Below, piece after piece: positions 24,624-36,799 of a stretch of DNA of 64,000 nt. Position 1 is the stretch's first letter, and every line of letters begins with the position of its first letter. The notes below the pieces were generated by a model. It saw only the letters and a list, made by a program, of their open reading frames with translations, searched no databases and was not told where the DNA came from. The translations under genes and the position numbers were made by a program. Origin of the DNA: Gracilariopsis chorda (Eukaryota; Rhodophyta; Florideophyceae; Gracilariales; Gracilariaceae); NCBI GenBank assembly GCA_003194525.1, contig NBIV01000190.1, forward strand, positions 62,001 to 126,000, read 5' to 3'.

Positions 24624-27600
24624 TTGGAAGGCCAAGCGGCACCAGCTGGTTTTTGTATGGATTTTTGCCCTGTGGTCACTAAAGACGAATCAGTAGAAGA
24701 CCAATCGGTATCTATTTGTCTTCTGAAGCATAAAAAATACAAGGAAAACATCACCTTTGGATGTTCTGTTAACCATTTGGTTCCGTGTACTGCCTTCTTG
24801 GATGCGGGAGCTGGACCAAACCTGGTTAGTGCGAAGGTTTTATCCCCAATGGTATTGGAAAGGGTACGACCGAGTACCATCACAAACGCTTTGGTGGATA
24901 CAAATAAGCGACCATTAGCGGTCCGTGGAATTGTAGACCTAATGGTAGCCGTGGGAAACCTTAAGGTCCAGGTACGGTTTATATCCATGGAACTACGTTC
25001 ATAAACAACTATTTCTGGGCAAGTATGCCTCGTACCAGAACGATTTTGTTCCATAAGGGTCCAATACTCGCCATTTTAGGTCGTCACAAATCGAGAAAAG
25101 CATCAGATACGAGACAGGAAACCCTGTCGGCGACAGTATCTAATAAGGTTCGATTGGCGAAGTCCATTTGAAGTCTGCCCATGCACCAAGTGGTAGCCAA
25201 AGTGGTATGCGACCGACCGGGTTTGCTAAGACTAGAAAGCCATCATAATGTATTGGAACGCCAGATGACGATGATAGCAAACGGAATCGTGGACAGTATA
25301 CCGAATCAAACCTTTCAGGTATGCTTAAGAAACTTCAGCAACCATATGGTCAAATTATCCAAAATCATCGTTGTTCGAAATGCATCTCCTGCTCCGGGTA
25401 GCATATTTACCTTGACACCATTAAGGTCGTTCAGAGAACTCCACCCTAAGGAGGGGGGGAAATCAACTGCGGATAACTAGAACTAAACTATGCCGGAAAA
25501 GGCCGAAGAAACACTGACACAGGACGGAAATACCAATTCAAAAGAGGAAGTAAGCATAGGGTCCGAAGGGAAACCTTGTAAGGACGCCATCCTCGACCTA
25601 TTGGATCCATTCAGTGCCATTTGGGCAGAACAACTAGGAGTGATCAAGTCCACGCAACACCATATCCACTTGGTTCCTGGAGCCAAGACGATACACCAAC
25701 AATCATACCGGGCAGGTCCGAAAGCCTGACAGGTTGAAATCAAAGAGGAGGAAAGGATGTTCAGGAAAGGGGTTATTGACCGCGCATATGCGGAGTGTGC
25801 CAGCCAAGTGGTATTGGTTCAGAAGAAAGGAGAAGAAAGAATGAGGTTTTGTATCTACTATCGAAAACTAAATGCCATTACTGTCAGGGATTCGTATCCG
25901 ATACCCAGAATGGACGAATTTATCGATTCCGCCGGGGATGCGAAAGTCTGCACCACAATGGATGCCAAATGTGGTTACTGGTAAGTGGATATAGCTGAAG
26001 AGGATAGGGACAAGACTACATCCACCTGCCATGCTGGTCTTTTCCGTTTCTTAAGAATGCCATTTGGTTTAAGGAAGGCGCCCGCTACGTTTCAGAGAGC
26101 TCTGGACATAATCCTATCGAAAATAAGATGGCAGACCGCGCTGATGTATATAGATGACATATTCATCTATTCTCGATCGGTTGAAGAGCACTTTGGGCAC
26201 GTCCGAACGGTGCTCCAGCTCCTGAAAGATGGAGGGGTGACGCTCACGTTACGCAAATGTGTGTTCTTCGACCAAAAGGTGGATTATTTGGGCCATACGA
26301 TCAGCCCAAGACGCATACAGGTAGCCGAGACGAATATCCGAGCGGTTCATGGGTCTACACTCCCACATACCCAAACAGATATCCGCTCCCTCATCGGTTT
26401 TTGTATTGCGTACCGTCGTGTTATCAAGGGGTTTGCTAAGATTGCAGACTCCCTTAATATGAAACTGCAAAAGAGATGCCCAGATTGGTTTGAATCCCTT
26501 GAGGAGAACGAGATTGAGGGTTTTCAGAAACTCAAAGCTGCCCTGATCTCGCCATCAATATTTGCTTTACGCAAGTCTGGCTATCACTACACACTTGATA
26601 CGGACGCGTCTTCCGTTCAGGTAGGATGCTGCCTTATGCAGGACCAAGCAGATGGGAGCAACGCACCCATCGGTTACTGGAGTAGGGCGCTCACCAGAAC
26701 GGAGCAGACCTACACCGTGACGGAGAAGGAATGAGTGGTGGTGAGAAGTATGATGATGCTCCATCCTTACCCATATGGAACGACGTTTACCATTTGGACA
26801 GATCACGATGCCTTATGGTGGATATTGGACCTCGCAGACGCTTACGGATGGCTAGCCAGATGGAGGTTGACACTGTCAGAGTTTAAGTATGAGATACAAT
26901 ACCGCCCAGGGATAAAGCATATCGTGGCCGATGCCATGTCATGCTTGAGTACCAATGAGTTGGAAAAGGAATCAGTGGAGGACGATATTCCGTGTTTCAC
27001 TATCCAATTGGTTAAGAATGGACAGGGAAAGAAAAGTGAAGTAGGTACCTTTTTGGATGAAGAGGAAGAATTTCGTCAGTCTATCGTCGTAGACGATGCA
27101 CCAAGTGGATTTTTTGCAGTGGAGGAGGAGGAAAATTCCCCTATTAGCAAAGAGAAATTCTTGCGCGAGCAAGCAACCAATAGGTATTGCAATTCATTGC
27201 TACACCTTGTTAGGCGGAAGAATACGCAGTTCGATGTGGACCATGAAGGCTATTTATTCGGGCGATCCAAATTAGATGTCCTGCTGTGAAATGTCGTTCC
27301 GGAGTCGCTTCGCCAAAGGGTTCTACACCTGGGTCACCGGCCACGGTTGCCAGGTCACCGGGGAGATACACGAATGTACTACACCCTAAGAGGAAACTTC
27401 TAATGGCCCCTGCTGGCTCACGAGGTCTATATCTATGTGGCTAGATGCGCCTCGTGCGTTAAGAACCATGGTGGTATTCGAAAACATCGTAAGCTTATGA
27501 AGCTATTCCCCGTGGCTGGCCCTTTGGAGTTCATTTCTATTGACCTATAGGGACGACTTCCAGAAACCTCAAAAGGGCATAAGTACGTCATGGTAGTCAC

Positions 27601-28890
27601 TGATCTATTTACGAACTTCACGATGGCAGTCCCCCTCAAGAGCACAACCTCACCGGTTCTAGCGGAAGCATTTATAAACCATTGGGTATATGCTTACGGT
27701 CCTCCACTGTACCTCCTCACCGATAACGGTTCTAACCTAGCTTCGAAGGCATTCGAACCAGTCTGTACCATGTTAGGTTTGAAGCACTATTTCAAGACTG
27801 CGTACCACTCCCAGACCAATGGGCAAGTGGAAAGGGTTAACAAGACCCTTGTGCAACGATTGCGTCATTACGTAGATGAACACCAATCGGAGTGGGCTGA
27901 GTTTGTACAGCCCTTGACGTACGCTTAGAACATACAGGTACATCGGTCAACGGGAACCACTCCCTTCGATTTGGTTTTGTCACGAAACCCTCCGGGTATT
28001 ATTGTCCAAGCTGGTCAGGCGAGCCGCCGTGCCTCTCGAACACAATCGGCCGCTCAGTTGAAGAGGGATACCCTACGAACTTTGAGGGAACCCCTTGCGG
28101 TAGCATCATCAAAGATGACCACAGCCCAGGAGCAGTATAAGAAGTACTTCGACCAGAACGTGCAAAGGGTTACCAAAGTGGAAGTCGGGGACTACGTTTT
28201 CGTGGATGTCCCACAAAATGGTGCTTGGCCAGTCCCGAAGGACGAGAAATGTCACCGGACGGTAGCAGAGGAGATAAACGCCAAGCTACTGCACAAGAGA
28301 ACTAGTCCTTGCGAGGTTATACGAACAGAAGACCACTCGTTAAACATCCTAGAAGGCAATTTAGAGAGCATCGTTTCGGTTGATAGGGTTACGAAAGCCT
28401 CGCAGGCCAACGTACCAACCGAGTTTCTCGGTGGAACAAAGAGCACCATTGCTCCGGCTCCATCAACCCAATTGGAACAATAAGCTACCAGGGACCTGGA
28501 CTCTAGTCCGTCACACTATGGGAGCACAAAACCAGTTAGAAAAAAGAGGGTAACCGCCGACACTACGGTCGCTCCCGCTGCCTCACGGATTGGAAATGGA
28601 ACATCACCACTAGGGAATGCAACACAACCTCTTGGAAATGTACCAACAGAAACCGAAGGGTCATTGACTGCATCATCGATCACGAGTTCACCATATCGGG
28701 AATTTGGTACCGTGTACGGTGGTATGGGTGGATGGCGTTACATGAAACCATGGAAGCGCCCCACCAAATACCCAATAACTTCTTCATATGGTATTGGCGC
28801 AAACGAAATGAAACCCTACCAACTGGATCCCTCAAAGCCCATGCCGTGCCGTGCATGGACGCTAAGGAGGGGGGAGGGGAGAAATTTTTG
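24624..28890 (+). pseudogene. pol region of D: protease, RT, RNase H, integrase
   Basis: In order: retropepsin (CTAFLDAGAGPNLVSAKVL near 24790), RT (FCIYYRKLNAITVRDSYPIP near 25850; active site MYIDDIFIYS near 26145), RNase H (YTLDTDASSVQVGC near 26590), then the integrase core (LLTDNGSNLASKAF near 27712; YHSQTNGQVERVNK near 27805), and a Gly/Asn/Thr-rich tail (28500-28890). This order is Ty3/gypsy. It is a broken fossil. The tail after integrase is longer than usual and has no domain I recognise. Confidence 0.83.
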
Positions 28891-28969
28891 AAGCAATACC
28901 ATGGGGGAAACAACCAAAAAGAAACTAACAACAACTCAGGTAACAACAGACAAATTTACGCATGTTGGC

Positions 28970-30140
28970 ACCCACAAGATTGTGCAAAGGTGACAAAGGC
29001 GGGACTTCTCAGCCGAGTCCCCAGCCCATCGTTCACGGTCCATGAACCAGTTGGTATGCAACCGTTTGTCGACGCAAACCATGTCAAAGTGACACCGCAC
29101 GGCCGAAGGACGGGGACCCATAACGTATAGGAACCAAACCACTCTGTGGAAGAAATATACCTCTCGGGGACTACGGACGAAGGGAGGGTCAGATGGAACC
29201 ATCGGAGGTATAACGTACACGAAGGGTGTATGACGCCGCTTGGCATCAAACGCCGATCGGTGGAGCTTCCGGTTTCGTCTACCAGGTGGTGGAGGAGCCC
29301 TATAGGTGGGAATCCACGCTAGGCGTTCGCAATCCAATCGGCTGTGAGTGACATAGGTATCCACAGAGGGTCGACGGTATTTGTTCGGAGCCTGAAACGA
29401 GTTGGTATTGATGGGCCAATAATTGGAATCGAAGATGCGGGGTCAATGTCCTCCAGAGCGATTCCATAACCACCTTGGCGGAGAAACAGTTAACCAACAG
29501 GAAGAGGACACGGACTCGGTTGTTGACCTATAGGAGAAACAGCTGCCGGATCGTTGTAAGAAGTCCCAGGGATCGGAACTTGGTCTGGATAGTTGCTCTC
29601 AGAAGCCGAAGGGTGTCTGCGGCCGCGGCCTCGACCACTAATTGGAGTCTGCGAACCTCCCCGGGATTGGAAGCGAGTAACCCGTTTGGAAATGCCCTCG
29701 TAGGGACCCATCCAAGGGTGACGGTTCATTACGGACGCCAAACCAATTGGGCCTCTGTGAAATCCGGTTGGCGAGGAGGAAGGAGAACGGCCAGGAGAGT
29801 CGTTCCAAGTGGTTAAATTGGGATCGGGACTTGCTTCCATGACCGCTGAAGAAGCACCATCGCCTGTTCGATGCAACCCATCGGTGAACGGCCTCGAGGC
29901 ACGAAAAAAACGCCGAAGGGTGGACGGCGGTTCCCTGCGCACGGAGTGACCTGAGTGGGTATTTGGCCCATCCCCCTTGGTTTCGATGTCCTGTGTAGGT
30001 GTGAGAGGAGCATGAAGCCGCAGTGGCGCCTCCCCAGAAACCATCTGTGGGTGTGGTAGCGAGGCCTCTTGCTCTACTAAGTCCAAAAAACTTACCACTT
30101 CTTCGGGAGACGCATGACGTGTCGGATCAGGACGAATCAA
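28970..30140 (-). other. Antisense open frames between integrase and 3' LTR of D
   Basis: Read on the - strand, long open stretches cover most of this interval, the best being 29490-30140 (216 codons), rich in Pro, Ser, Arg and Gly with an RGRGRR basic patch. Nothing resembling + strand pol remains here. Antisense genes between integrase and the 3' LTR are known in some plant Ty3/gypsy lineages (Tat/Ogre group), so an extra antisense gene is possible. I recognise no domain and cannot rule out an inverted foreign segment. Confidence 0.35.
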
Positions 30141-30617
30141 TTGGGAGGAAGACCAACGGGCATTCGCGTGGCGCGCCTACGTCGCACCCACAATAGACCA
30201 AATAGTTAATACCGACCGACGGTAGAGGCGTCTAATGCAGGGACCCGAAGCCGTGAAGGGGCAGCGCGAACTCAAGTTGTGAGCCAATCGAGTGGTGAAA
30301 TTGTCGCTGTCGCGGACGCGCCCAAGGGAAGAAGTCAACCAAAAGGAACGAAAAGGACCAACCCCTAAGGAGAGTGTCGCGCTATTCCGGGGAGGCAAGT
30401 GATCAACGGGTATGGGATGGGTTGTTGAGGCCAAGTAGGAACCCTCAGGTCTGGATCTACCGCAAGGAAGATGCACGGCTGACCGTCGAGCCGATTGCCA
30501 AATGGATACGCAGGCTGCGCCACGCGCCGGAGTTGCCACCAAAACTGGTTCACCGACACTGGCCGCTGGGCCACGGTGTACAACCACAATGGCGTGCCTG
30601 TTGGTAGGAAGGGGGTC

Positions 30618-32106
30618 TGCGATACAGTGAGATCTGACCACATGGGCAGTGCAACGCGCGCTGGACCAATTGGTGAGTGTGCCACGTGGGTTAGTTTGGC
30701 TAGTTAGTTATTAGAGTATTTTATTTAATTATTTTGTATAGGTAGTGACACCCCGCTACTGTGGTGTGGGGCCATGCCACTAAGGCTGTAGTGCAAAACC
30801 CGAATGTGGGTATCACACTCAAGGTGTCCGGGGCCTTGCTACGTGTGGAGTCAGACTCTGTGACAAAGCCCTCTGTACACCTCTAACACGGGCTTAACTC
30901 CGTAGGTATTTCGGATTGACCACAGAAGTCGATAAAAAAAGGTGAACCGGGGCCAAAAAGACGCTAAAACCAGAGACTGGTGTGCCACGCGATGCGGCGG
31001 TTTAGAATATAGCCGGTGAAGGGTGCCTTCCGAGGACGGAGAAAACCCACCTGGCTCGTCGTGCGGAGAGCCGAAACAGACCCGACGGAGGGTGCAAATG
31101 AACGGGATGTAGCGAAAAAATTGCCCAATACAAGGGAGATACCAATAAAACACGGGACATAATGTCACACGACAATTATAACACAGAGTATCTGTATGTT
31201 TACCAAGCGGTTGAATTGAGTGAACCGAATGCAGTGACCATCCGTAAGCAGTAGTACACGGCGCAACTACGTCACATCCAAAGCCGGATACCTCAGGTCA
31301 AGCTGAACAGTTATGAATGACCGAAGTCTCGGGTTAACTTTATTTAGTGCTGGCGACGACGACGTCACGCTCACCTAAGTAGTTACACTACCAAATAAGT
31401 TATAATAATTAAATACAATATTGCAAACCTCCTCAGGTCCACACACGTGGCCAAGCCAGTGTTAGGCACCCTGACGGATCAAACCAGGTAAAAAGTAAAA
31501 CTACAGCATGGTGCTGTCGCACACGCGCACACGCGTCCACTCATCCTGCAATCTATTCCAGATTCCTAGCTTCCTATGTAAAACTTCACACAACAAACCA
31601 TCCCATTGGCATCGCCTTGTACGAGTACAACTAATGTATGGTAGAGCCATCACGGAAACCACTTCACACTCCTATGAGTAGCATCATCGCGATTTCCACG
31701 CATTTAGAGTTGCACTACAAAGGCCAGCCTCAACTTATAACAAGTAGCCGAGTGCACCTGAGGTTGAGCCTCGCTCACCCTTACGGTGAGTGCAGTGCTT
31801 CTTCACCAAGCATGGTAAAGGTAAGCACCTCTTGGCTAAGTGTGATAAAAACTGGTTTCTACACTCAACCTCTTGGTCTAGCTAACACTATTCAGGATTT
31901 ACTAACCTGTGTGCGCCTTACTACCAACACTACCAATTGGTTACTGTAAAAATGCCTGGTTATCTTGCACTCCTAGGGCTTTTGTGCTGCCACACCCATT
32001 CGAATACCCAACTTGAACCCTTCAGATCGAGCCCTCGTCACCTTCCACCCTAAGGTTCTCTGACCGGACAACTCCTTTGGTACTTGAAACCAGATTGGTT
32101 GCGGCA
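30618..32106 (+). repeat. 3' LTR of D, interrupted by an insert
   Basis: It starts TGCGATACAG after a purine tract (GGAAGGGGG) and ends GCGGCA. The LTR halves are 30618-30786 and 31720-32106. Confidence 0.83.
30787..31719. mobile_element. 933-bp insert in D's 3' LTR (solo LTR or non-autonomous element)
   Basis: The insert starts TGTAGTGCAA and ends with the inverse (TTGCACTACA), and the 5-bp AAGGC stands on both sides (30782-30786 and 31720-31724). The 5' LTR of D has no such sequence, so the insertion is certain. TG...CA ends plus a 5-bp target duplication fit a solo LTR of another element; the 10-bp terminal inverted repeats would also fit a small DNA transposon. I see no coding sequence inside. 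It has an alternating CA/CG run near 31530. Confidence 0.85.
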
Positions 32107-32612
32107 TTTTAAAACAATACGGACAACTCATTCCACCAGATTGGATTCATCATTGTTCTCGTGTAAAAGTTTCAGAACAGAAATACTCTTCATTTTGCAA
32201 GTCACAAAAAGCGGTGCCCTTCCAGATTCGTCTTAAGAGGAGACCTATACGCATTTACAGATGCATTCGAGGTTACTGATGTTATAAAAAATGAATTAGA
32301 GTTCATAATTGGGAAGACAATTATAGTGACAATGTTGACTGACTCAACGAGTTTATTCGAAGTAATAACCAAAAGCTCGTTCAAATCTGAAAAGAGAGTC
32401 ATGATCAATGTTTCAGCAGATCCGGAAGCCTAATAAAACCATAAAATCTCTGATGTTAGATATGTCATGTCCGATAACAATATTGCCGATTATTGTTCGC
32501 AGAGTAAGAGCTGTAATGCTTTGGAACAACTTCTAGTAACTTCCAAATGCATTTCAGATATTCATATATTAGTTATACGTCATGTTATGAGACAATGGTA
32601 TGCGATACAAAA
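32107..32612 (+). pseudogene. RNase H end of C1 (continues past D)
   Basis: The translated stretch (QIGFIIVLV near 32140; TMLTDSTSLFEVITKSS near 32330) matches the RNase H end of copia element E. It belongs to C1 and lies on the far side of nested element D. Confidence 0.8.
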
Positions 32613-32622
32613 TAAGAGAGAG

Positions 32623-32997
32623 TGTGAAATAATTAGCTCTCTCACCATCCTAATCAGATGTTAACAGAGGCCGAGATGGAATGGAGCATCTCACCATCCT
32701 TGCAGATGGTGAACAAGCGTTTTAAATTCTCATCATCTATGAGGATTGTGGGATGGTTCCTTGCAATGCCGCATTGATGCGAGCATCTTAAAATAGTTGT
32801 AGTGGAAGAGGACAACTAATGTATTTCTCCACCAGTATAAAAGGGAGGGAACAGAGCTTTGCTTTTGCCACTTGTCTGTTTTTCAACTTAAATTTCTATC
32901 ATGAACTTTTTTCTCTACTAAGCAAAAGTACTAAAGGTTTTTCGTTACTAGCCGTTACTACCGCTATATCGCTTTTTCAATAATCGAGTTTATCTAC
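32623..32997 (+). repeat. 3' LTR of C1
   Basis: It starts TGTGAAAT and carries the CTCACCATCC blocks and the TATAAAAGGGAGGGAACAGAG promoter segment of this family (about 32837). The right end is approximate because the two C1 LTRs have diverged strongly. Confidence 0.7.
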
Positions 32998-33400
32998 AAG
33001 GAGAATCGAGGGTGCTCAGAGTGAAGAAAGGAAAGAGCTAAGGGCGAACGAAAGCACACTCCGGGCAATTTGGTCTACCATTGTGATCTTACATTACATA
33101 TCATGTTTTGCAATTGAAATAGAGTCCACACAAGCCATAGTTATGGGGAAAAAATGAGTTACATATTAAGCGGAGATAGGGGGCAATTGAGCCAAAAGCG
33201 TAGCCCGCACTCTTCGCTTAACAGTTTACTGTTGTATGAACTATGGCTATCAGCAGCTTCTTAAGGGATCAGTAGATGCAAGATAAATGTGCATACGTAC
33301 AAACAGTATTACGTCGAAGGATGAACGACTTGAAGAGTTGGAAAAGATCGTCAGCATCGTAGCTACGGGCACGGTATTAGAGTGCACGTCACGCTTGTTT
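32998..33400. other. Spacer between copia elements C1 and E
   Basis: No gene seen. The last five bases before E (33401-33405, AGAGT) are its target duplication. Confidence 0.45.
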
Positions 33401-33405
33401 AGAGT

Positions 33406-33779
33406 TGTCGTGAAAGAATACGTTTAAAAAAAGGGGCGGCCTGTAGTGGTAGCTAGGGGCGGCCCAAAAAGGATGATTCCTTTGGTTAAAGAGGTAGAGT
33501 TGATGATAATAATGGGTTGGGGAACAGACGAGAGGCAAAGGCCGAGCTCTGTTCCCTCCTTTTATACTCAGAGAGAAAGACGCTAGTCGTCTTTCTCGGT
33601 AGTTAGAGTCCTAACATGCTCGCATGAATGCGGCATTGTAAGCAGACATCACACCATCCTCGGGGATGGTGAGAAGGCAGGACGCTTTCTCACCATCCCC
33701 AAGGATGGTGAGATGGTCCACTCCATCTCCTTCTTCCTCACCGTCTGACAAGGACGGTGAGCGAAGCTTTATCCTCACA
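33406..33779 (-). repeat. 3' LTR of E
   Basis: In element direction it starts TGTGAGGATAAAGC and ends CGACA. It holds three hairpin-forming CACC(A/G)TCC...GGA(T/C)GGTG blocks (33652-33671, 33689-33712, 33737-33761) and a TATAAA box (reverse strand, 33561-33566). Confidence 0.93.
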
Positions 33780-33801
33780 TTCCCTTCTCTTTTCGTATGG
33801 C

Positions 33802-36799
33802 TTACAATTGTCGCATAAAATCACGTATAACTAGTTGATTAATATCTAAAACGCATGTGGAAGTACTTAAAATTTGGTTCATAGCATCACAGTTCTTAAC
33901 TTTGGTAAAACAATCGGTGGGGTTGTTGGCGGAGGTGATATACCCAACATCGGCAATTTCGTGGTTCGAGTAGGCTTCACGAACTGCATAAATGTCGATC
34001 ATTAGTCGCTTTTCAGATGTCGATGAGCTTTTTGTTATTACGTCGAATAAACTTTTTGAGTCGGTAAGCATTGTGATTGGAATTTTCTTCCCAATTATTG
34101 ACTCTAAATCATGTTTGATAACGTAAGCTATATCGAATGCATCTGCAAATGCGTATAGCTCTCCTTCTAAAACGGATCTGGTAACGCGCCGGCTTTTGTG
34201 ACTTGAGAAATGAAGAATATTACAGTTATCGAACTTGTCCACGAGAAGAATAATGAATCCAATCTGGGATGAATTGTCTGAATTGTTGGCAAATGATGAA
34301 TCGGAATATACCTTGAGGCGGAGTGAATTGATATAAAGTTTCACATATTTCAGATTTACATTTTGACTTTGCTGAATATGTTTTACGACTTTGTTGATGT
34401 TCTTCACATCTTCGCTTGAGAAAGATTGTTCCGTAATTTGGGCAGCCATGTTGACAGCACAGCAAATATCTGGTCGCGTGTGGGTCAACCAAGCAATTTT
34501 ATGTCTCAATGAACGGAAATCAGAGAAGGTGCAATCTTTTGGAAGAAATTCGCAATCGTTTGGCATAATGTTCCTGACTTAGTGAAAATCCGTTATCGGT
34601 TTTGCGTACTCTTATGCCTGCGAATAAAGCGGAATCCATTTCTAAGTCCTTTGATTCAAACTTCTGAACGGTGAGCTTTGCCTGTTGCAGGAATTGATCG
34701 GTTCCGCATTGAAGGAGGTCATCTACGTAAACACCGGTTAAGCCAATGAGCTTTGCCTGTTCGTGTTTCATAAACAGTTACAGATCCCCTTTCGTCGGGG
34801 TCATTCCTAGGTCTTCTTTCAGATGAGTTGTTATTGTTCTGTACCAATAGTCTCCAGAGTCTGAGAGTCCAAAAAGAGGGCGGAGAAGTTCCAACAACAT
34901 GTGTGCTGGGAGTTCCAGTTCTTTTGGAGGCTTCAGGTATACTTTACGCATGAGCTTCTGTGCGGATTGCAAGTATGCTTGACGAACATCTGTGTTCCAT
35001 ACTCTATATCCAAGAATAGCGGCGACGGTAACGAGAATTCGGGTTGAATATTGTCTTAGATTAGGCGAATTGTGCACTTGAAAAGCTTTTTCTGGATCTT
35101 TGTGCCCTTGGGCGACAAATCTGGCTTTAAATATCTCTTCATCAGTCTCAGGATTTTTGATGGCGAGCACAAAGCGGCCAGTGAGGATATTGGCGTCTTC
35201 TAACACTTCGTCTTGTCTTATGACTTTCCACGTTCCGCGCGATATTAATCCTGCCAGCTCTTTTCGTTTAGCTTCACTGAATGCTGGTAGGTTCCGACGG
35301 TGATCGGAAGGACCTAAAATTTCAGTGATTTGAACATCATAAAGTTCAAAATCACCAGGAAGTATTGGTTCGAGACAAGTATGAAGATTGTCCATTAGTT
35401 CGTCACGATGAAAAGGTTTGATCTGCGCAATAGAATGTTGGACTGTTTCACCATTGCGATTGATAAAGACTTGTTTGTTATCAATTCTTACAATTCTATA
35501 GGGTCCAGTCCATTTTATTGGCTTCAAATCTTCTCGATAAACTAGAACTTCTTGTCCAACTTTCAAGCTTGTTGATGCGGCATATGGAATGCGAGCGACG
35601 ATTGCATGGCGCAAACGAAGTTCCGAAGTGATGGTTTCCATTTCAGTGCGCGCGATTTGAAGAGCTTTCATTCGCTCCTCATGATTTGGAAGTTCTGTGC
35701 TAAACGGTGGAAAGCGAGGAAGAACTCCAAATACGAGTAGTGAAGGTACAAGTCCTTCGGGATTCATTGTATCGTTCATAGCCTTGACAGCAAGTCGAAG
35801 GGCTAAGGTGATGGGGACATCGGGCTCGCTATATCGAATCTTTTGGTAGATACGACGTAAGGGTCCATGGTACCGTTCACCGGTTCCAAGGGAATTATGA
35901 CTTTCAACGCCTGAGAACTGTAAGGTGATCCCAGCCATGCTTGTCAGTTCTTTCCGTCGAGCGGATGTGAATTGTCTGGCTTTATCCAGTCTCATCTTGT
36001 CTGGATAGCCGGTGTATAATGTGGCCCAACAACCGAGAAATGCGTACCAGATTGCTTCAGTGGTCTGACTCTTGAGGAAAACTGCAGAGCTGAAGTGCGT
36101 TTGTGTGTCGACAACGTGTAGAACTGGCATTTTGTCCAAGAACATAAGATCCAAAGCAATTTCACTGTTGAATATTATTTTGCCTGGAATGGATACTTGG
36201 AAGGACTGTGGCCGGGGTGTAAAACGTTGGCACGGGGCACATGATTTTGAGATATGCTCAATGAGTTTCCTGGTCTCAACCGTGGCATGTTCTGGCTTTG
36301 CTCGGGAGATCAAGTTGAAAAGCTTGTTTGCGCTTGGATGGTAGAATTGCATATGCATTTTTCGGAGTTCACTTTTTGTGTAAAGAATCTCAGAGAAGTC
36401 CCAATCTAAGTACATATGACCGAATTTCCGCGTGATTGGTATCGACCAATTGAACTTCTTGTTGAGTAACATGTTTTCCACGTTGTCAGGTACAAGAGCG
36501 TGTAAGTCCAGGATATCGAGTCCAATAAGAAGAGGTACAGAGGCGTCAACGACGTCAATCTCAAGTGGAAGAAAAGTGTTGCCAGGGATTGGAATGCGTA
36601 CTTGCATGGTTCCACGGCTGAAGTATATGCCATCTCCAAATTTAAAAGCTTTGTTGGAGTGATTCAGCTTAAATGGAATGCCTACAAGCTTACAGTACGC
36701 TTGGGCTTGTTGTTTTCCTACTACAGATTGTTGTGCGCCAGAATCCCGACATGCGCCTTGAAATTCGCGTCGGTTTCTCTCGAATGAGCTTGTCTTCAC
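33802..36799 (-). pseudogene. pol region of E: protease, integrase, RT, RNase H
   Basis: Domains in element order: retropepsin-like CRDSGAQQSVVG (near 36740), integrase zinc site (H...H...C-x2-C, near 36330-36230), integrase core (ALDLMFLDKMP near 36140; GTGERYHGPLRR near 35880), integrase tail (KPIKWTGPYR near 35510), RT (DVRQAYLQSAQKLMRKVYLKP near 34970; active site YVDDLLQCG near 34720) and RNase H (KVYSDSSFANN near 34290; ILSTSTCVLDI near 33855). The order PR-INT-RT-RH is diagnostic of Ty1/copia. It is nearly continuous, with very few breaks. Confidence 0.9.
35135..35582 (-). repeat. Internal inverted repeat arm 1 of E
   Basis: This 448-bp stretch of the integrase-tail/RT-start region recurs in opposite orientation at 37078-37525 with the same length and very high identity. 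See the finding on the inverted repeat. Confidence 0.9.

Larger units (their letters stand above)
21660..32106 (+). mobile_element. D: Ty3/gypsy retrotransposon nested in C1, broken
   Basis: The LTRs are 21660-22211 and 30618-32106; the second is longer only because a 933-bp insert sits in it. The flanks TTTGA (21655-21659) and TTTTA (32107-32111) look like an aged 5-bp target duplication inside C1's RNase H. A primer-binding-like TGGGGTCCCGACG starts at 22215. Gag with a CCHC knuckle, protease, RT, RNase H and integrase follow in gypsy order. Antisense frames lie near both ends. There are about ten breaks, and LTR divergence of roughly 10-15% by eye makes it old but younger than C1. Confidence 0.88.
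15892..32997 (+). mobile_element. C1: old Ty1/copia retrotransposon, broken, split by gypsy element D
   Basis: The 5' LTR (15892-16264) and a diverged 3' LTR (32623-32997) flank zinc-finger ORF1, gag, protease, integrase, RT and RNase H in copia order. The same family appears intact in layout and reversed at 33406-39379 (E), which allowed the ends to be placed. RNase H is interrupted at 21659/32107 by the nested element D. The LTRs are strongly diverged and the reading frame has many breaks (well over ten), so this is the oldest large element here. I found no clean target duplication. Confidence 0.85.

Noticed and set aside
15892-33400. Polinton or other DNA-virus-like element in the 16-33 kb block
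   Set aside because: All coding traces are copia or gypsy parts; no family B polymerase, packaging ATPase or capsid genes.
33640-33780. CRISPR-like appearance of repeated CTCACCATCC blocks
   Set aside because: The blocks alternate in orientation inside an LTR, have no uniform spacers, and the genome is eukaryotic.
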